Positions 1-8,619 of a stretch of DNA of 64,000 bases are shown here, one piece after another (positions within the stretch are counted from its first letter, which is position 1; every line of letters begins with the position of its first letter). The translations under genes and the position numbers were made by a program. The DNA comes from Bradyrhizobium diazoefficiens (GTDB lineage: Bacteria > Pseudomonadota > Alphaproteobacteria > Rhizobiales > Xanthobacteraceae): NCBI RefSeq assembly GCF_018129965.1, contig NZ_JAFCKW010000014.1, forward strand, positions 86,453-150,452, written 5' to 3'. The notes beneath the pieces were generated by a model. That model was not told where the DNA came from. It made no database searches and was given only the letters and a program-made list of their open reading frames with translations.

Positions 1-543
1 GGCAAAGAGCTGACCCGGATGAAGGAGAACGAGATCGTCAAGACCGGGGTCGGGCGAAAATTCCAGAATCCGTCGATCTACGACGATCTCACCGTGTTCG
101 AGAATCTCGAGATCTCCTATCCGCGCGGCCGCTCCGTATTCGGTGCGCTGACCTTCACCCGTGACGCCGCCGTGCGCGATCGCGTGCACGAGGTCGCCGA
201 AATGATCTTCCTGAAGGACAAGCTGAACATGAGCGCCGACCTGCTCAGCCACGGCCAGAAGCAATGGCTGGAGATCGGCATGCTGCTGATCCAGGATCCG
301 GACCTTCTGATGCTGGACGAGCCTGTCGCCGGGATGAGCGTATCCGAACGCGCGAAGACCGCGGAGCTTCTCAACCGCATCATCAAGAACCGGTCCGTGC
401 TGGTGATCGAGCACGACATGAAGTTCGTCGAGGACATCGCGCACAAGGTCACGGTGCTTCACCAGGGCCAGATCCTCTCCGAAGGCACCATGGAGAAGGT
501 CCAGAACGATCCCAAGGTCATTGAAGTGTATCTCGGCCACTAA
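1..543 (+). CDS. urtD: Urea/short-chain amide ABC transporter ATP-binding protein UrtD (5' end outside window)
   Basis: This is the C-terminal part of an ABC ATPase. The reading frame is open from base 1, so the true start and the Walker A motif lie upstream of the window. Visible are the UrtD-like stretch GVGRKFQNPSIYDDLTVFEN, the signature LSHGQKQWLEIGM, Walker B LLMLDEPVAGM and the switch histidine in VIEHDM. UrtD is one of the two cytoplasmic ATPases of the UrtABCDE importer, of the branched-chain amino acid transporter type. The next gene starts 10 nt downstream with a good ribosome site (AAGGAG) overlapping this stop codon. Because formamidase and aliphatic amidase follow, the substrate may be a short-chain amide, as in the Methylophilus fmdDEF system, rather than or as well as urea. 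Confidence 0.9.
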   Translation, partial: GKELTRMKENEIVKTGVGRKFQNPSIYDDLTVFENLEISYPRGRSVFGALTFTRDAAVRDRVHEVAEMIFLKDKLNMSADLLSHGQKQWLEIGMLLIQDPDLLMLDEPVAGMSVSERAKTAELLNRIIKNRSVLVIEHDMKFVEDIAHKVTVLHQGQILSEGTMEKVQNDPKVIEVYLGH

Positions 544-553
544 GGAGCGCGCG

Positions 554-1243
554 ATGCTGGCTATTTCGGATCTTCACGTCGCCTACGGCCAGAGCGAGGT
601 TCTGCACGGGCTGAACGTCAAGGTCGCACCCAACGAGATCGTTGCGATCATGGGTCGTAACGGCATGGGCAAGACCACGCTGATGAAATCGCTGATGGGC
701 ATCCTGCCGATGAAGAGCGGTTCCGTCAGCATGGACGGTGCCGAGCTCGGCGGCCTGCCGAGCTACGAGCGGGTCGCCAAGGGCCTCGCCTATGTGCCGC
801 AGGGCCGCATGATCTTCTCCACCATGACGGTGAAGGAGAACATCGAGACCGGTCTGGTCGTCTCCGGCGGGACCGAAGTCCCCGCCGATATCTACGAATT
901 GTTCCCGGTGCTACTGGAGATGAAGGGCCGCCGTGGCGGCAATCTCTCTGGCGGCCAGCAGCAGCAGCTCGCCATCGCCCGCGCGCTTGCGACCAAGCCG
1001 AAGGTTCTGCTGCTTGACGAGCCGACCGAAGGCATCCAGCCGTCCATCATCAAGGAGATGGCGCGCACCCTGAAGCGCATCCGCGATGAAAAGGGCCTCT
1101 CGATCGTCGTGTCCGAGCAGGTGCTGAGCTTCGCGCTCGATATCGCCGACCGCGTGCTGGTGATCGAGAACGGCGAAATCGTGCGTGACGATCCGCGCGA
1201 CGCCGTCGATGCCGCGCAGGTCTCGAAATATCTGTCCGTCTAA
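554..1243 (+). CDS. urtE: Urea/short-chain amide ABC transporter ATP-binding protein UrtE
   Basis: A complete 229-residue ABC ATPase of the UrtE/LivF type. It has Walker A GRNGMGKTT, signature LSGGQQQQLAIARAL and Walker B VLLLDEPTEG. The H-loop position reads SEQV, a Gln as is common in LivF/UrtE. The start at 554 is chosen because AAGGAG lies directly upstream; an ATG at 521 in the same frame would overlap urtD and has no ribosome site. It pairs with UrtD to energise uptake across the inner membrane. Translation is probably coupled to urtD, and fmdA begins 27 nt after its stop, so amide uptake and hydrolysis appear to be one transcription unit. Confidence 0.93.
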   Translation: MLAISDLHVAYGQSEVLHGLNVKVAPNEIVAIMGRNGMGKTTLMKSLMGILPMKSGSVSMDGAELGGLPSYERVAKGLAYVPQGRMIFSTMTVKENIETGLVVSGGTEVPADIYELFPVLLEMKGRRGGNLSGGQQQQLAIARALATKPKVLLLDEPTEGIQPSIIKEMARTLKRIRDEKGLSIVVSEQVLSFALDIADRVLVIENGEIVRDDPRDAVDAAQVSKYLSV

Positions 1244-1270
1244 CCAACCGTGTAAAAGGGGAGCATCTCG

Positions 1271-2500
1271 ATGCCAGAGACACTGATCAAGGTCGATCTC
1301 ACCAAGTCGGCCTACGAAAATGACATGGTGCACAACCGCTGGCACCCCGACATCCCGATCGTGGCCTGGGTCAATCCAGGCGACGATTTCATCATCGAGA
1401 CCTATGACTGGACCGGCGGCTTCATCAAGAACAACGATTCCGCCGATGACGTGCGCGACATCGACCTGTCGATCGTGCACTTCCTGTCCGGCCCGATCGG
1501 CGTCAAGGGCGCCGAGCCCGGCGACCTCCTCGTCGTCGACCTGCTCGACGTCGGCCCGCTCAAGGAGAGCCTGTGGGGCTTCAACGGCTTCTTCTCCAAG
1601 CAGAATGGCGGCGGCTTCCTCACCGACCACTTCCCGCTGGCGCAGAAGTCGATCTGGGACATCAAGGGCCTCTACACCTCGTCGCGTCACATCCCCGGCG
1701 TCAACTTTGCCGGCCTGATCCATCCCGGCCTGATCGGCTGTCTGCCCGATCCCAAGATGCTGGACACCTGGAACAAGCGCGAGGCCGAGCTGATCTCGAC
1801 CAACCCGACCCGCGTTCCCGGCCTTGCCAACCCGCCGTTCGCAGCGACCGCTCATGGCGGCCGCGCCAAGGGCGACGCCAAGGCCAAGATCGGCGCGGAA
1901 GGTGCCCGCACCGTGCCGCCGCGCGAGCATGGCGGCAATTGCGACATCAAGGACCTGTCCCGCGGCTCGAAGATCTACTTCCCGGTCTATGTGCCGGGTG
2001 CGGGTCTGTCGATGGGCGATCTGCACTTCAGCCAGGGCGACGGCGAGATCACCTTCTGCGGTGCCATCGAAATGGCCGGCTGGCTGCACCTCAAGGTCGA
2101 GGTGATCAAGGACGGTATGGCGAAGTACGGTGTCAAGAATCCGATCTTCAAGCCGTCGCCGATCACGCCGAACTACAAGGACTATCTGATCTTCGAAGGC
2201 ATCTCGGTCGACGAAGCCGGCAAGCAGCATTATCTCGACGTCACCATCGCCTACCGCCAGGCCTGCCTCAACGCGATCGAGTATCTGACGAAGTTCGGCT
2301 ACTCCGGCGCCCAGGCCTATTCGATCCTCGGTACCGCACCGGTTCAGGGCCACATCTCCGGCGTGGTCGACGTGCCGAACGCCTGCGCCACGCTATGGCT
2401 GCCGACGGAGATCTTCGACTTCGACGTGATGCCATCGGCGGCAGGGCCCATCAAGCACATCAAGGGCGATATCCAGATGCCGATCTCGCCGGACAAGTAA
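1271..2500 (+). CDS. fmdA: Formamidase FmdA (acetamidase/formamidase family)
   Basis: 409 residues, about the length of Methylophilus FmdA (407). The opening MPETLIKVDLTKSAYENDM and the internal HWNRWHPDIP-like start and GGNCDIKDL stretch are characteristic of the family. FmdA hydrolyses formamide to formate and ammonia in the cytoplasm, with lower activity on acetamide and propionamide. An AAGGGGAG ribosome site precedes the ATG. Position behind an Urt-type transporter and before FmdB and AmiE supports a role in using amides as nitrogen source. Urea or nitrogen-limitation control is likely but I see no recognisable NtrC site in the window, and the operon promoter lies upstream of it. Confidence 0.95.
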   Translation: MPETLIKVDLTKSAYENDMVHNRWHPDIPIVAWVNPGDDFIIETYDWTGGFIKNNDSADDVRDIDLSIVHFLSGPIGVKGAEPGDLLVVDLLDVGPLKESLWGFNGFFSKQNGGGFLTDHFPLAQKSIWDIKGLYTSSRHIPGVNFAGLIHPGLIGCLPDPKMLDTWNKREAELISTNPTRVPGLANPPFAATAHGGRAKGDAKAKIGAEGARTVPPREHGGNCDIKDLSRGSKIYFPVYVPGAGLSMGDLHFSQGDGEITFCGAIEMAGWLHLKVEVIKDGMAKYGVKNPIFKPSPITPNYKDYLIFEGISVDEAGKQHYLDVTIAYRQACLNAIEYLTKFGYSGAQAYSILGTAPVQGHISGVVDVPNACATLWLPTEIFDFDVMPSAAGPIKHIKGDIQMPISPDK

Positions 2501-2592
2501 TCCCTGCGCGACGGGATGCGGGACGGCGCGTATTGGCCGCCCCGCATTCGCCGCCGAACGTGTTGAACAGGCCATAGCGTAGGGATGATGCG

Positions 2593-2970
2593 ATGCCGGT
2601 CTATGAATATCTCTGTGATGATTGCGGTCCGTTCAAGGACCTGCGTCCGATGGCGGAATGCGACGATCCGCAAAGCTGCCCGCATTGTGAGACGATGGCG
2701 CCTCGGGTGATCCTCACCGCACCGAATTTCTTCTGCATGCCGGCGGAGAAGCGCAAGGCGCACGCCGTCAACGAGCGCAGCTCGAACGCGCCGCAGACGC
2801 TGGCGCAATACAAGGCCTCGCATGGCCCGGGTTGCGGCTGCTGCTCCACGGGCAAGACCGTCAAGGACAAGGGTTCGACGGACAGGAAAAAGCCCGCGCG
2901 GCTGGTGACCAAGACCCGAAGCGGCGCCAAGGGTTTTCCCACCGCGCGTCCCTGGATGATCAGCCACTAA
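2593..2970 (+). CDS. fmdB: FmdB-type zinc ribbon regulatory protein
   Basis: 125 residues. The N-terminus is the FmdB zinc ribbon: MPVYEYLCDDCG with Cys8 and Cys11, then SCPHC with Cys29 and Cys32. The C-terminal half is basic and low in complexity, with an extra Cys cluster (GCGCC) near residue 80. FmdB in Methylophilus was proposed to regulate the formamidase operon; the biochemical role is not established. It lies 92 nt after fmdA and 55 nt before amiE, all on the same strand, so it most likely belongs to the amide operon. It is longer than minimal FmdB ribbons, which are about 70 to 110 residues. Confidence 0.88.
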   Translation: MPVYEYLCDDCGPFKDLRPMAECDDPQSCPHCETMAPRVILTAPNFFCMPAEKRKAHAVNERSSNAPQTLAQYKASHGPGCGCCSTGKTVKDKGSTDRKKPARLVTKTRSGAKGFPTARPWMISH

Positions 2971-3025
2971 CGCGCCCGCTCGTTCGGCGGCAACCTCAAA
3001 CGAATAAAACACAGGAGCGCTCCAA

Positions 3026-4066
3026 ATGCTTCACGGTGACATCTCCAGCAGCAACGACACGGTCGGCGTCGCGGTCGTCAATTACAAGATGCCCCGCCTG
3101 CATACCAAGGCCGAGGTGCTCGACAACGCCCGCAAGATCGCCGACATGATCGTCGGCATGAAGCTCGGCCTGCCCGGCATGGACCTCGTGATCTTCCCGG
3201 AATACTCGACCCAGGGCATCATGTACGACTCCAAGGAGATGTACGAGACGGCGTCGGCCGTGCCGGGTGAAGAGACCGCGATCTTCGCCGAGGCCTGCCG
3301 CAAGGCGAAGGTATGGGGCGTGTTCTCGCTGACCGGCGAGCGCCACGAGGAGCATCCGAACAAGGCGCCCTACAACACGCTGATCCTGATGAACGACAAG
3401 GGCGAGATCGTCCAGAAATATCGCAAGATCATGCCGTGGGTGCCGATCGAGGGCTGGTATCCCGGCAATTGCACCTATGTCTCCGAAGGCCCGAAGGGGA
3501 TGAAGGTCAGCCTGATCATCTGCGACGACGGCAATTTCCCGGAAATCTGGCGTGACTGCGCCATGAAGGGCGCCGAACTCATCGTGCGTTGCCAGGGCTA
3601 CATGTATCCGGCCAAGGAACAGCAGGTGATGATTTCCAAGGCGATGGCGTGGGCCAACAACGTCTATGTCGCGGTCGCCAATGCTGCCGGCTTCGACGGC
3701 GTCTACTCCTATTTCGGGCACTCCGCGATCATCGGCTTCGACGGGCGAACTCTCGGCGAATGTGGTGAGGAGGAGTACGGCATCCAATACGCGCAACTGT
3801 CGAAGACCCTGATCCGCGACGCGCGTCGCAACGGGCAGTCACAGAACCATCTCTACAAGCTGGTCCACCGCGGCTATACCGGCATGATCAATTCCGGCGA
3901 AAGCCCGCGCGGCGTCGCGGCTTGCCCATATGATTTCTACAAGAACTGGATTGCGGATCCGGAAGGGACCCGCGACATGGTCGAAGCAATGACCCGCTCG
4001 ACGCCGGGCACCGCGGAATGCCCGATTGACGGCATCCCGAACGAGGCGGCGCCGAGCAATTATTGA
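3026..4066 (+). CDS. amiE: Aliphatic amidase AmiE
   Basis: 346 residues, the same length as Pseudomonas aeruginosa AmiE, to which it is very similar throughout (opening HGDISSSNDTVGVAVVNYK). The nitrilase-superfamily catalytic residues fall at the expected positions: Glu59 (FPEY), Lys134 (KYRK), Cys166 (IICDDG), with Glu142 also present. The enzyme hydrolyses short aliphatic amides such as acetamide and propionamide to the acid and ammonia and forms homohexamers in relatives. AmiF formamidase is a close paralogue, but overall similarity and the adjacent fmdA favour AmiE. An AGGAG ribosome site lies before the ATG. It ends the plus-strand amide operon. Confidence 0.95.
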   Translation: MLHGDISSSNDTVGVAVVNYKMPRLHTKAEVLDNARKIADMIVGMKLGLPGMDLVIFPEYSTQGIMYDSKEMYETASAVPGEETAIFAEACRKAKVWGVFSLTGERHEEHPNKAPYNTLILMNDKGEIVQKYRKIMPWVPIEGWYPGNCTYVSEGPKGMKVSLIICDDGNFPEIWRDCAMKGAELIVRCQGYMYPAKEQQVMISKAMAWANNVYVAVANAAGFDGVYSYFGHSAIIGFDGRTLGECGEEEYGIQYAQLSKTLIRDARRNGQSQNHLYKLVHRGYTGMINSGESPRGVAACPYDFYKNWIADPEGTRDMVEAMTRSTPGTAECPIDGIPNEAAPSNY

Positions 4067-4102
4067 ACTCGATGCTTTCACCGAGGCGCGGAGCGGTGGG
4101 CC

Positions 4103-4936
4103 TTATTGCTTCTGCTGCGGAGGTTTGCGCGGCGGGCGCGGTGTCGCAGCGGCAGGGGAGGGAGTTCCGCTCATCTTGTTCGCGGCATCGCTGACGTCGA
4201 GCAGCGAGCGGCGGGTTTCCTCGAGGAAGTTCGCCGACTTCTTCCTCATGGTGTCGGCAAGTTCGTGAAGTCCCTTGACCTTCTCGAGCAGTTCGTCGGC
4301 CTTGCCATCGACGAAGCCGGGTACCGCACTCTCGATCTTCGTCACCGCCTTGTCGAACCCTTCGAAGGCGCTGTCGACCTTGGCCATGACGGCGTCGATT
4401 TCGCCGCCCTTGCTCCTGAGGTCGGCGGCATAGTCCTCGAACGTGCGCAGGCCGTCCTTGATCGCGGGGGCGTTGCTGACGAGGGTGCGATCGACACTAT
4501 GAAGGGTGTCGACGATGGATTCGACATCGCTGAGATCGGCGGTGAGCACGGGGATGCCGTCCGAGTCCAGCGGCACCGGCGGCGCGGAGGGGGCTCCGCC
4601 GATCAGGGAAACCGCGGCGATGCCTGTGAGACCCTGGAACTCGATTCCCGCCACGGTGTCCTTGCGGATCGGCGCGGAATTGTCGAGCATCACCAGCGCC
4701 ACGACCTTGCGTGGATTGTCGAGCTTGATCGATAGAATCTGGCCGGCTAGCACGCCGTCGAAATTGACCGGGCCGCCGCGGCGCAGGCCGCTAGCGGAAC
4801 CGCCTTCGAACACCACGCGCAACTGGCTGCGGCTCTGGGCGGTGCGCCATTTCTGCACGCCGAGCAGGCCGCCAAACGCCACGGCGATCACCGCCAGCGT
4901 CGCCGTTCCGATCACAAGATTGCTCGCGCGTGCCAT
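4103..4936 (-). CDS. MlaD/MCE family lipid-transport protein (orphan)
   Basis: 277 residues. One N-terminal membrane segment (about residues 5-23) anchors the protein; an MCE/MlaD beta-barrel domain follows (about 35-115, with VFEGGSASGLRRGGPV and GIEFQGLTGIAAVSLIGG). The rest is helical, with residues of coiled-coil character and a proline/lysine-rich tail. MCE proteins form periplasmic rings or tunnels that carry phospholipids or hydrophobic molecules between membranes together with MlaE permease and MlaF ATPase. No MlaE or MlaF is encoded nearby, so the partner must be elsewhere. Start 4936 (MARASN) is preferred over a Met ten codons upstream because the membrane anchor then begins as usual. 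It is convergent with amiE. Confidence 0.82.
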   Translation of the reverse strand: MARASNLVIGTATLAVIAVAFGGLLGVQKWRTAQSRSQLRVVFEGGSASGLRRGGPVNFDGVLAGQILSIKLDNPRKVVALVMLDNSAPIRKDTVAGIEFQGLTGIAAVSLIGGAPSAPPVPLDSDGIPVLTADLSDVESIVDTLHSVDRTLVSNAPAIKDGLRTFEDYAADLRSKGGEIDAVMAKVDSAFEGFDKAVTKIESAVPGFVDGKADELLEKVKGLHELADTMRKKSANFLEETRRSLLDVSDAANKMSGTPSPAAATPRPPRKPPQQKQ

Positions 4937-5035
4937 CAGGTGCGATTCTACGACCAAAGCCGGCAAGTTGGAAGGCGTCCGAATGGCCGGAATGTTAACT
5001 GGGGCGGGTTAACGACTTGTCTGCCGTAGGATGCT

Positions 5036-7252
5036 TCAGTGCCCAACCGCGCGCTTTGCCGCAGCATTGTTCAGCACGATCAGGGCATCGACGGCCACGC
5101 CCGTTCTGGCATTGATCAGGAAGGGGTTGATGTCGACCGAGGCGATCCGGTCGCCGGCATCGGCGATCAGGTTGGAGAGACCCACCAGCGCTTTCACCGC
5201 GGAGGCCTCGTGCAGGGCGGGCCTGCCCCGATAGCCGCGCATCTTGATGCCGGCCTTGGTGCGGCCGATCAGTCGCCGTGCCTCGGCCTCGTCGAGCGGC
5301 GCGCCAGCAAGCGCGACGTCCTTCATCAGCTCGATGTCGATGCCGCCGGTGCCGAACAACACCACCGGCCCCATCTCGGCGTCGAGCGAAGCGCCGACGA
5401 CCAGCTCGAGATCGGCCTTGACCTGCTGCGCGATCAGAATGCCGTCGAGCTTCGGCTTGCCCTTCAATCTGTTCACCCGCGCGGTGATATCGGAAAATGC
5501 CTTCTTCACCTCGGCCGCGCGGTTGAGATTCAACACCACGCCGCCGATATCGGATTTGTGCAGGATCTCGGCGCTGACGAGCTTTGCCACCACCGGAAAG
5601 CCGATCTGCTTGGCGATCTTCACCGCCTCCGCCGCCGTCTGCGCGATCGCCTCCTTCGAGGTCGGGATACCATAGGCCTTCAGCAGCTTCTTCGAGGCGA
5701 CCTCGTCGAGTGCGGCGCCGTTCGCCGATGTCAGCGCTTTCTCCAGCACGGCCCGCGCGGCCGGCTTGGAGCTCGAGACGATATCCGGCACCTCCTTGCG
5801 CAGCCTTGAATAGTCGAGCAGCGACTTGATCGCGGTTACGGCGCGGTCCATGCCCTGCATGACCGCAAGATGCGGCAGCGATTTGCGCAAGGTCTTGGTG
5901 AACTCGGTGAAGCCGATCGACATTGCGCTGATATAGATCACGGGTTTCGAGGCCCGGCTGGCCATCCCGTCGACGATGCGCAGATTGCGCTCGCGCAGCT
6001 CGTGCGGCGCCTTCGGCATCTCGGCATCGATGATGACGATGTCGATCTCGGGGTCGTCGATCATCAGCTCGATCGACTTCATGTAGACCGAGGGATCCAC
6101 CACCGCGGCAAAGCCTGCGTCGAGCGGATTGCCGACGATGGAGCCAGGTCCGAGCATCTTTGCCAGTTGCGAGCTGACATGCGGGCTCAGCGGCGCGAAG
6201 TTCAGGCCTTCAGCATAGAATGCGTCGATCAGCATGCCGCGCTTGCCGCCGGATAGCGTGACGGCGGCGAGCCGATCGCCCTTGGGCCTTGCAGCGTGGA
6301 CGAAGCATTCGGTGGTCTCGATCAACTCGTCGAGACCGCCGACCCGGATCACGCCCTCGCGCGTTGCGACGGCATCGAATGTCTCGATCGAGCCTGCAAG
6401 TGCGCCGGTATGCGCCATCGCCGCGGCGCGCCCGCCCTCGGACGAGCCGAGCTTCAGCGCGATCACGGGCTTGCTGGCGCCGCGCGCGGCCTTGCAGGCG
6501 TCGCGAAACGCCTTGGTATTGCGGACACCCTCGAGATAGACCACGATCACCTTGATGCTCGGATCCTCGGCGAAATAGCGCATCAGGTCCGGCGTTTCGA
6601 GCCCGGCCTCGTTGCCGGTCGTCACCATGTATCCGACACCGACGCCGCGATCCTCCAGCGCCTGGCGGATGGCCATGACGATGGCGCCGGATTGTCCGGC
6701 GATCGCCACCGCGCCCTGGGTCATGGTGACGATGCGATCGTCGATATTGGTGAAGAGCTTTTCGCCGGCGCTCAAATTGCCGAGGCAGTTCGGGCCGGTG
6801 ACGGCCAGCCCCGTCTCGCGCACCGCCGCCTGCAATTCGGCTGCGAGCTTCTGGCTCTCCTCATCCTGCAATTCGCTGAAGCCGGAGGTGACGATGGTGG
6901 CCGAGCGGGCACCGGCTGCGGCGGCGTCGCGGATCACCTGTACGGCAAAACGCGCCGGCACCAGCACCAGCACGTGGTCGGGCTTTTCCGGGAGGCTCGC
7001 AAAGTCCTTGAAGCAGGGGACACCCCAGATGGTCTCGCGTCTGGCGTTGACCGGATAAAGCCCGCCCTCGTAGCCGTATTTGACCAGATTGTTCCAGATC
7101 CGCTCGGCATAGTTGCCGGGCTTGTCGGTCGCGCCCACCAGCACGATGTTGTGCGGGTGCAGCATGGCGTGAATGCCCTTGACGATATCGCTTGCGTCGG
7201 GTCCCGGAGACCATGGACGGGGGGAGCCGGACGCAGGCACTTGAGCTTCCAT
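5036..7252 (-). CDS. ADP-forming acetate/acyl-CoA synthetase family protein (fused alpha-beta)
   Basis: 738 residues with the fused architecture of NDP-forming acyl-CoA synthetases. A CoA-binding Rossmann domain (about 25-150, NIVLVGATDKPGNYAERIW) comes first, then succinyl-CoA-ligase-like domains carrying the expected phospho-acceptor His281 in MAHTGALAG, then a C-terminal ATP-grasp domain (about 510-735, GFPVVAKLVSAEILHKSDIGGV). The family converts an acyl-CoA and ADP/Pi to acid and ATP, or the reverse. The acyl substrate cannot be told from sequence. It stands alone: the MlaD gene is 99 nt downstream and the glycosyltransferase stop is 223 nt upstream. Confidence 0.87.
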   Translation of the reverse strand: MEAQVPASGSPRPWSPGPDASDIVKGIHAMLHPHNIVLVGATDKPGNYAERIWNNLVKYGYEGGLYPVNARRETIWGVPCFKDFASLPEKPDHVLVLVPARFAVQVIRDAAAAGARSATIVTSGFSELQDEESQKLAAELQAAVRETGLAVTGPNCLGNLSAGEKLFTNIDDRIVTMTQGAVAIAGQSGAIVMAIRQALEDRGVGVGYMVTTGNEAGLETPDLMRYFAEDPSIKVIVVYLEGVRNTKAFRDACKAARGASKPVIALKLGSSEGGRAAAMAHTGALAGSIETFDAVATREGVIRVGGLDELIETTECFVHAARPKGDRLAAVTLSGGKRGMLIDAFYAEGLNFAPLSPHVSSQLAKMLGPGSIVGNPLDAGFAAVVDPSVYMKSIELMIDDPEIDIVIIDAEMPKAPHELRERNLRIVDGMASRASKPVIYISAMSIGFTEFTKTLRKSLPHLAVMQGMDRAVTAIKSLLDYSRLRKEVPDIVSSSKPAARAVLEKALTSANGAALDEVASKKLLKAYGIPTSKEAIAQTAAEAVKIAKQIGFPVVAKLVSAEILHKSDIGGVVLNLNRAAEVKKAFSDITARVNRLKGKPKLDGILIAQQVKADLELVVGASLDAEMGPVVLFGTGGIDIELMKDVALAGAPLDEAEARRLIGRTKAGIKMRGYRGRPALHEASAVKALVGLSNLIADAGDRIASVDINPFLINARTGVAVDALIVLNNAAAKRAVGH

Positions 7253-7475
7253 GGCGCTTCCTCACCTGTTGTTGTTGTTGCAGCGCGCTGTCATGCGCCG
7301 GCATCTGGCGGGGTCGATCGTGACGAGCTCCATGCCGCGGGGCGGAATGGTGGAGTTACGGCAAGGCTAGCATCAGCAGCGTATCTGCGAAAGTGCGCTC
7401 CGCTCGCCATCGGCCTCGAACGGATATGGTTCGACGACAGCGCCCTGCCTCACGGCCTCGCTGATCCGCGCCTGA

Positions 7476-8468
7476 TCAGTAGCGCAGCAGGCTCAGCTTG
7501 TAGGCGTAGTGATACGCCAATTGCTTCATCAGATAAGGCGCGATGGCACGGCGGATCTGCATCTGGGTCGGATCGAAGCCGAGAACGCGTCGTCGCAGGA
7601 TGCCCATCTCCCTGATGCCGATTGCATAGGTCGACGCCGTCTTCTGTGCTTCGTGGATTCGGAAGCAGGCGAGAAATCGCGGCAGGCGAACGAACTTGAA
7701 CCCCGCGGCCTGCGCCCGCATGATGAAGTCCCAGTCCATCGCGTAGTGGAAGCTCTCGTCGATGGGCCCGATCCTGTCCCACACGCGCTTGCGCCAGAAC
7801 ATCGTCTCCTGCGGAATGTAGTCGGCATATTGCAATGCCTTGCCGTCATGAGGCGGCAGCACGGCGCGGCCGACCTCGAGCCCGTCGCGATCAACGAAGA
7901 CGCGATGGCCGTAGACGACATCAACGTTGGGATGCGTCGTGAAGTAGTTGGAGACGTAGGCGAGCGTTCCGGGCAGCAACATGTCATCGCTGTTGAGGTA
8001 AGCCATGATGTCGCAATCGATGCCGGCGAAGCCGAGATTGATGGCGTTGGACTGTCCCGCGTCCGGTTCGCTCTTCCAGCTGATGCCCTCGCCCAGGCCC
8101 TTCAGGAGATCGAGCGTACCGTCGATCGAGGCGCCGTCCTGAACGTGATAATGCAATTTCGGGTAGTTCTGACTTATGATGCTCGCGATGGTGGCGCCGA
8201 GAAATTGCGCATGGTTATAGCTCGGCGTGACGATCGCGATTCGCGGCGGGTCTGGAGGGATGGCAGGTGCTGGCTTGGAGGCATGCAGATTGAGCAGACG
8301 CGGCGGGTGTTGCTCGAAGGTCCATAATGGCGGGCGCCGCCAGAGGCTGCGAAGTTTTGAGCGTCTTTGCCCGGCGGAAATGAGGTCCAGATTTCTTTCC
8401 AGCAGCACCACGCGGTTCTCGAGCAGCTCCAATCGCTGTTCGAGAGCCTGCCTCAACTCGTCGTCCAT
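7476..8468 (-). CDS. Family 2 glycosyltransferase
   Basis: 330 residues. The N-terminus (1-30) is a short Leu/Glu-rich coiled-coil-like segment; a GT-A fold begins near residue 75 with IAIVTPSYNHAQFLGATIASI, followed by the QDGASIDGT nucleotide-binding loop and the metal-site motif NSDDMLLPG. These are hallmarks of GT2 inverting transferases that build polysaccharide or lipid-linked glycans at the inner membrane. The frame is open up to 8636, but that extension runs into the sortase gene and has unlikely composition, so the MDDELRQ start at 8468 is chosen. No other glycan genes lie next to it, so the product is unknown. It follows the sortase gene on the same strand after 151 nt. Confidence 0.85.
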   Translation of the reverse strand: MDDELRQALEQRLELLENRVVLLERNLDLISAGQRRSKLRSLWRRPPLWTFEQHPPRLLNLHASKPAPAIPPDPPRIAIVTPSYNHAQFLGATIASIISQNYPKLHYHVQDGASIDGTLDLLKGLGEGISWKSEPDAGQSNAINLGFAGIDCDIMAYLNSDDMLLPGTLAYVSNYFTTHPNVDVVYGHRVFVDRDGLEVGRAVLPPHDGKALQYADYIPQETMFWRKRVWDRIGPIDESFHYAMDWDFIMRAQAAGFKFVRLPRFLACFRIHEAQKTASTYAIGIREMGILRRRVLGFDPTQMQIRRAIAPYLMKQLAYHYAYKLSLLRY

Positions 8469-8619
8469 TACACTTTTATCCCGAAACCCGTCGCAGAAGC
8501 ACAACAATGCGCTCTTCTTATATGTCTCCGGCCGGCTGCGCCAGTTCAGCGGTCCTCTGCGACATGTGATCGGTGCGGGCCCGAATCGGGCTCGCTGGCG
8601 TCCCTGCCCCGCTGGCGAT

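Noticed and set aside
911..2353. A 480-codon open frame on the minus strand
   Set aside because: Antisense shadow of urtE and fmdA, whose protein families and motifs are clear.
7253..7475. Possible small gene between the acyl-CoA synthetase and the glycosyltransferase
   Set aside because: Open frames here are continuations of shadows; no ribosome site or coherent protein composition was seen.
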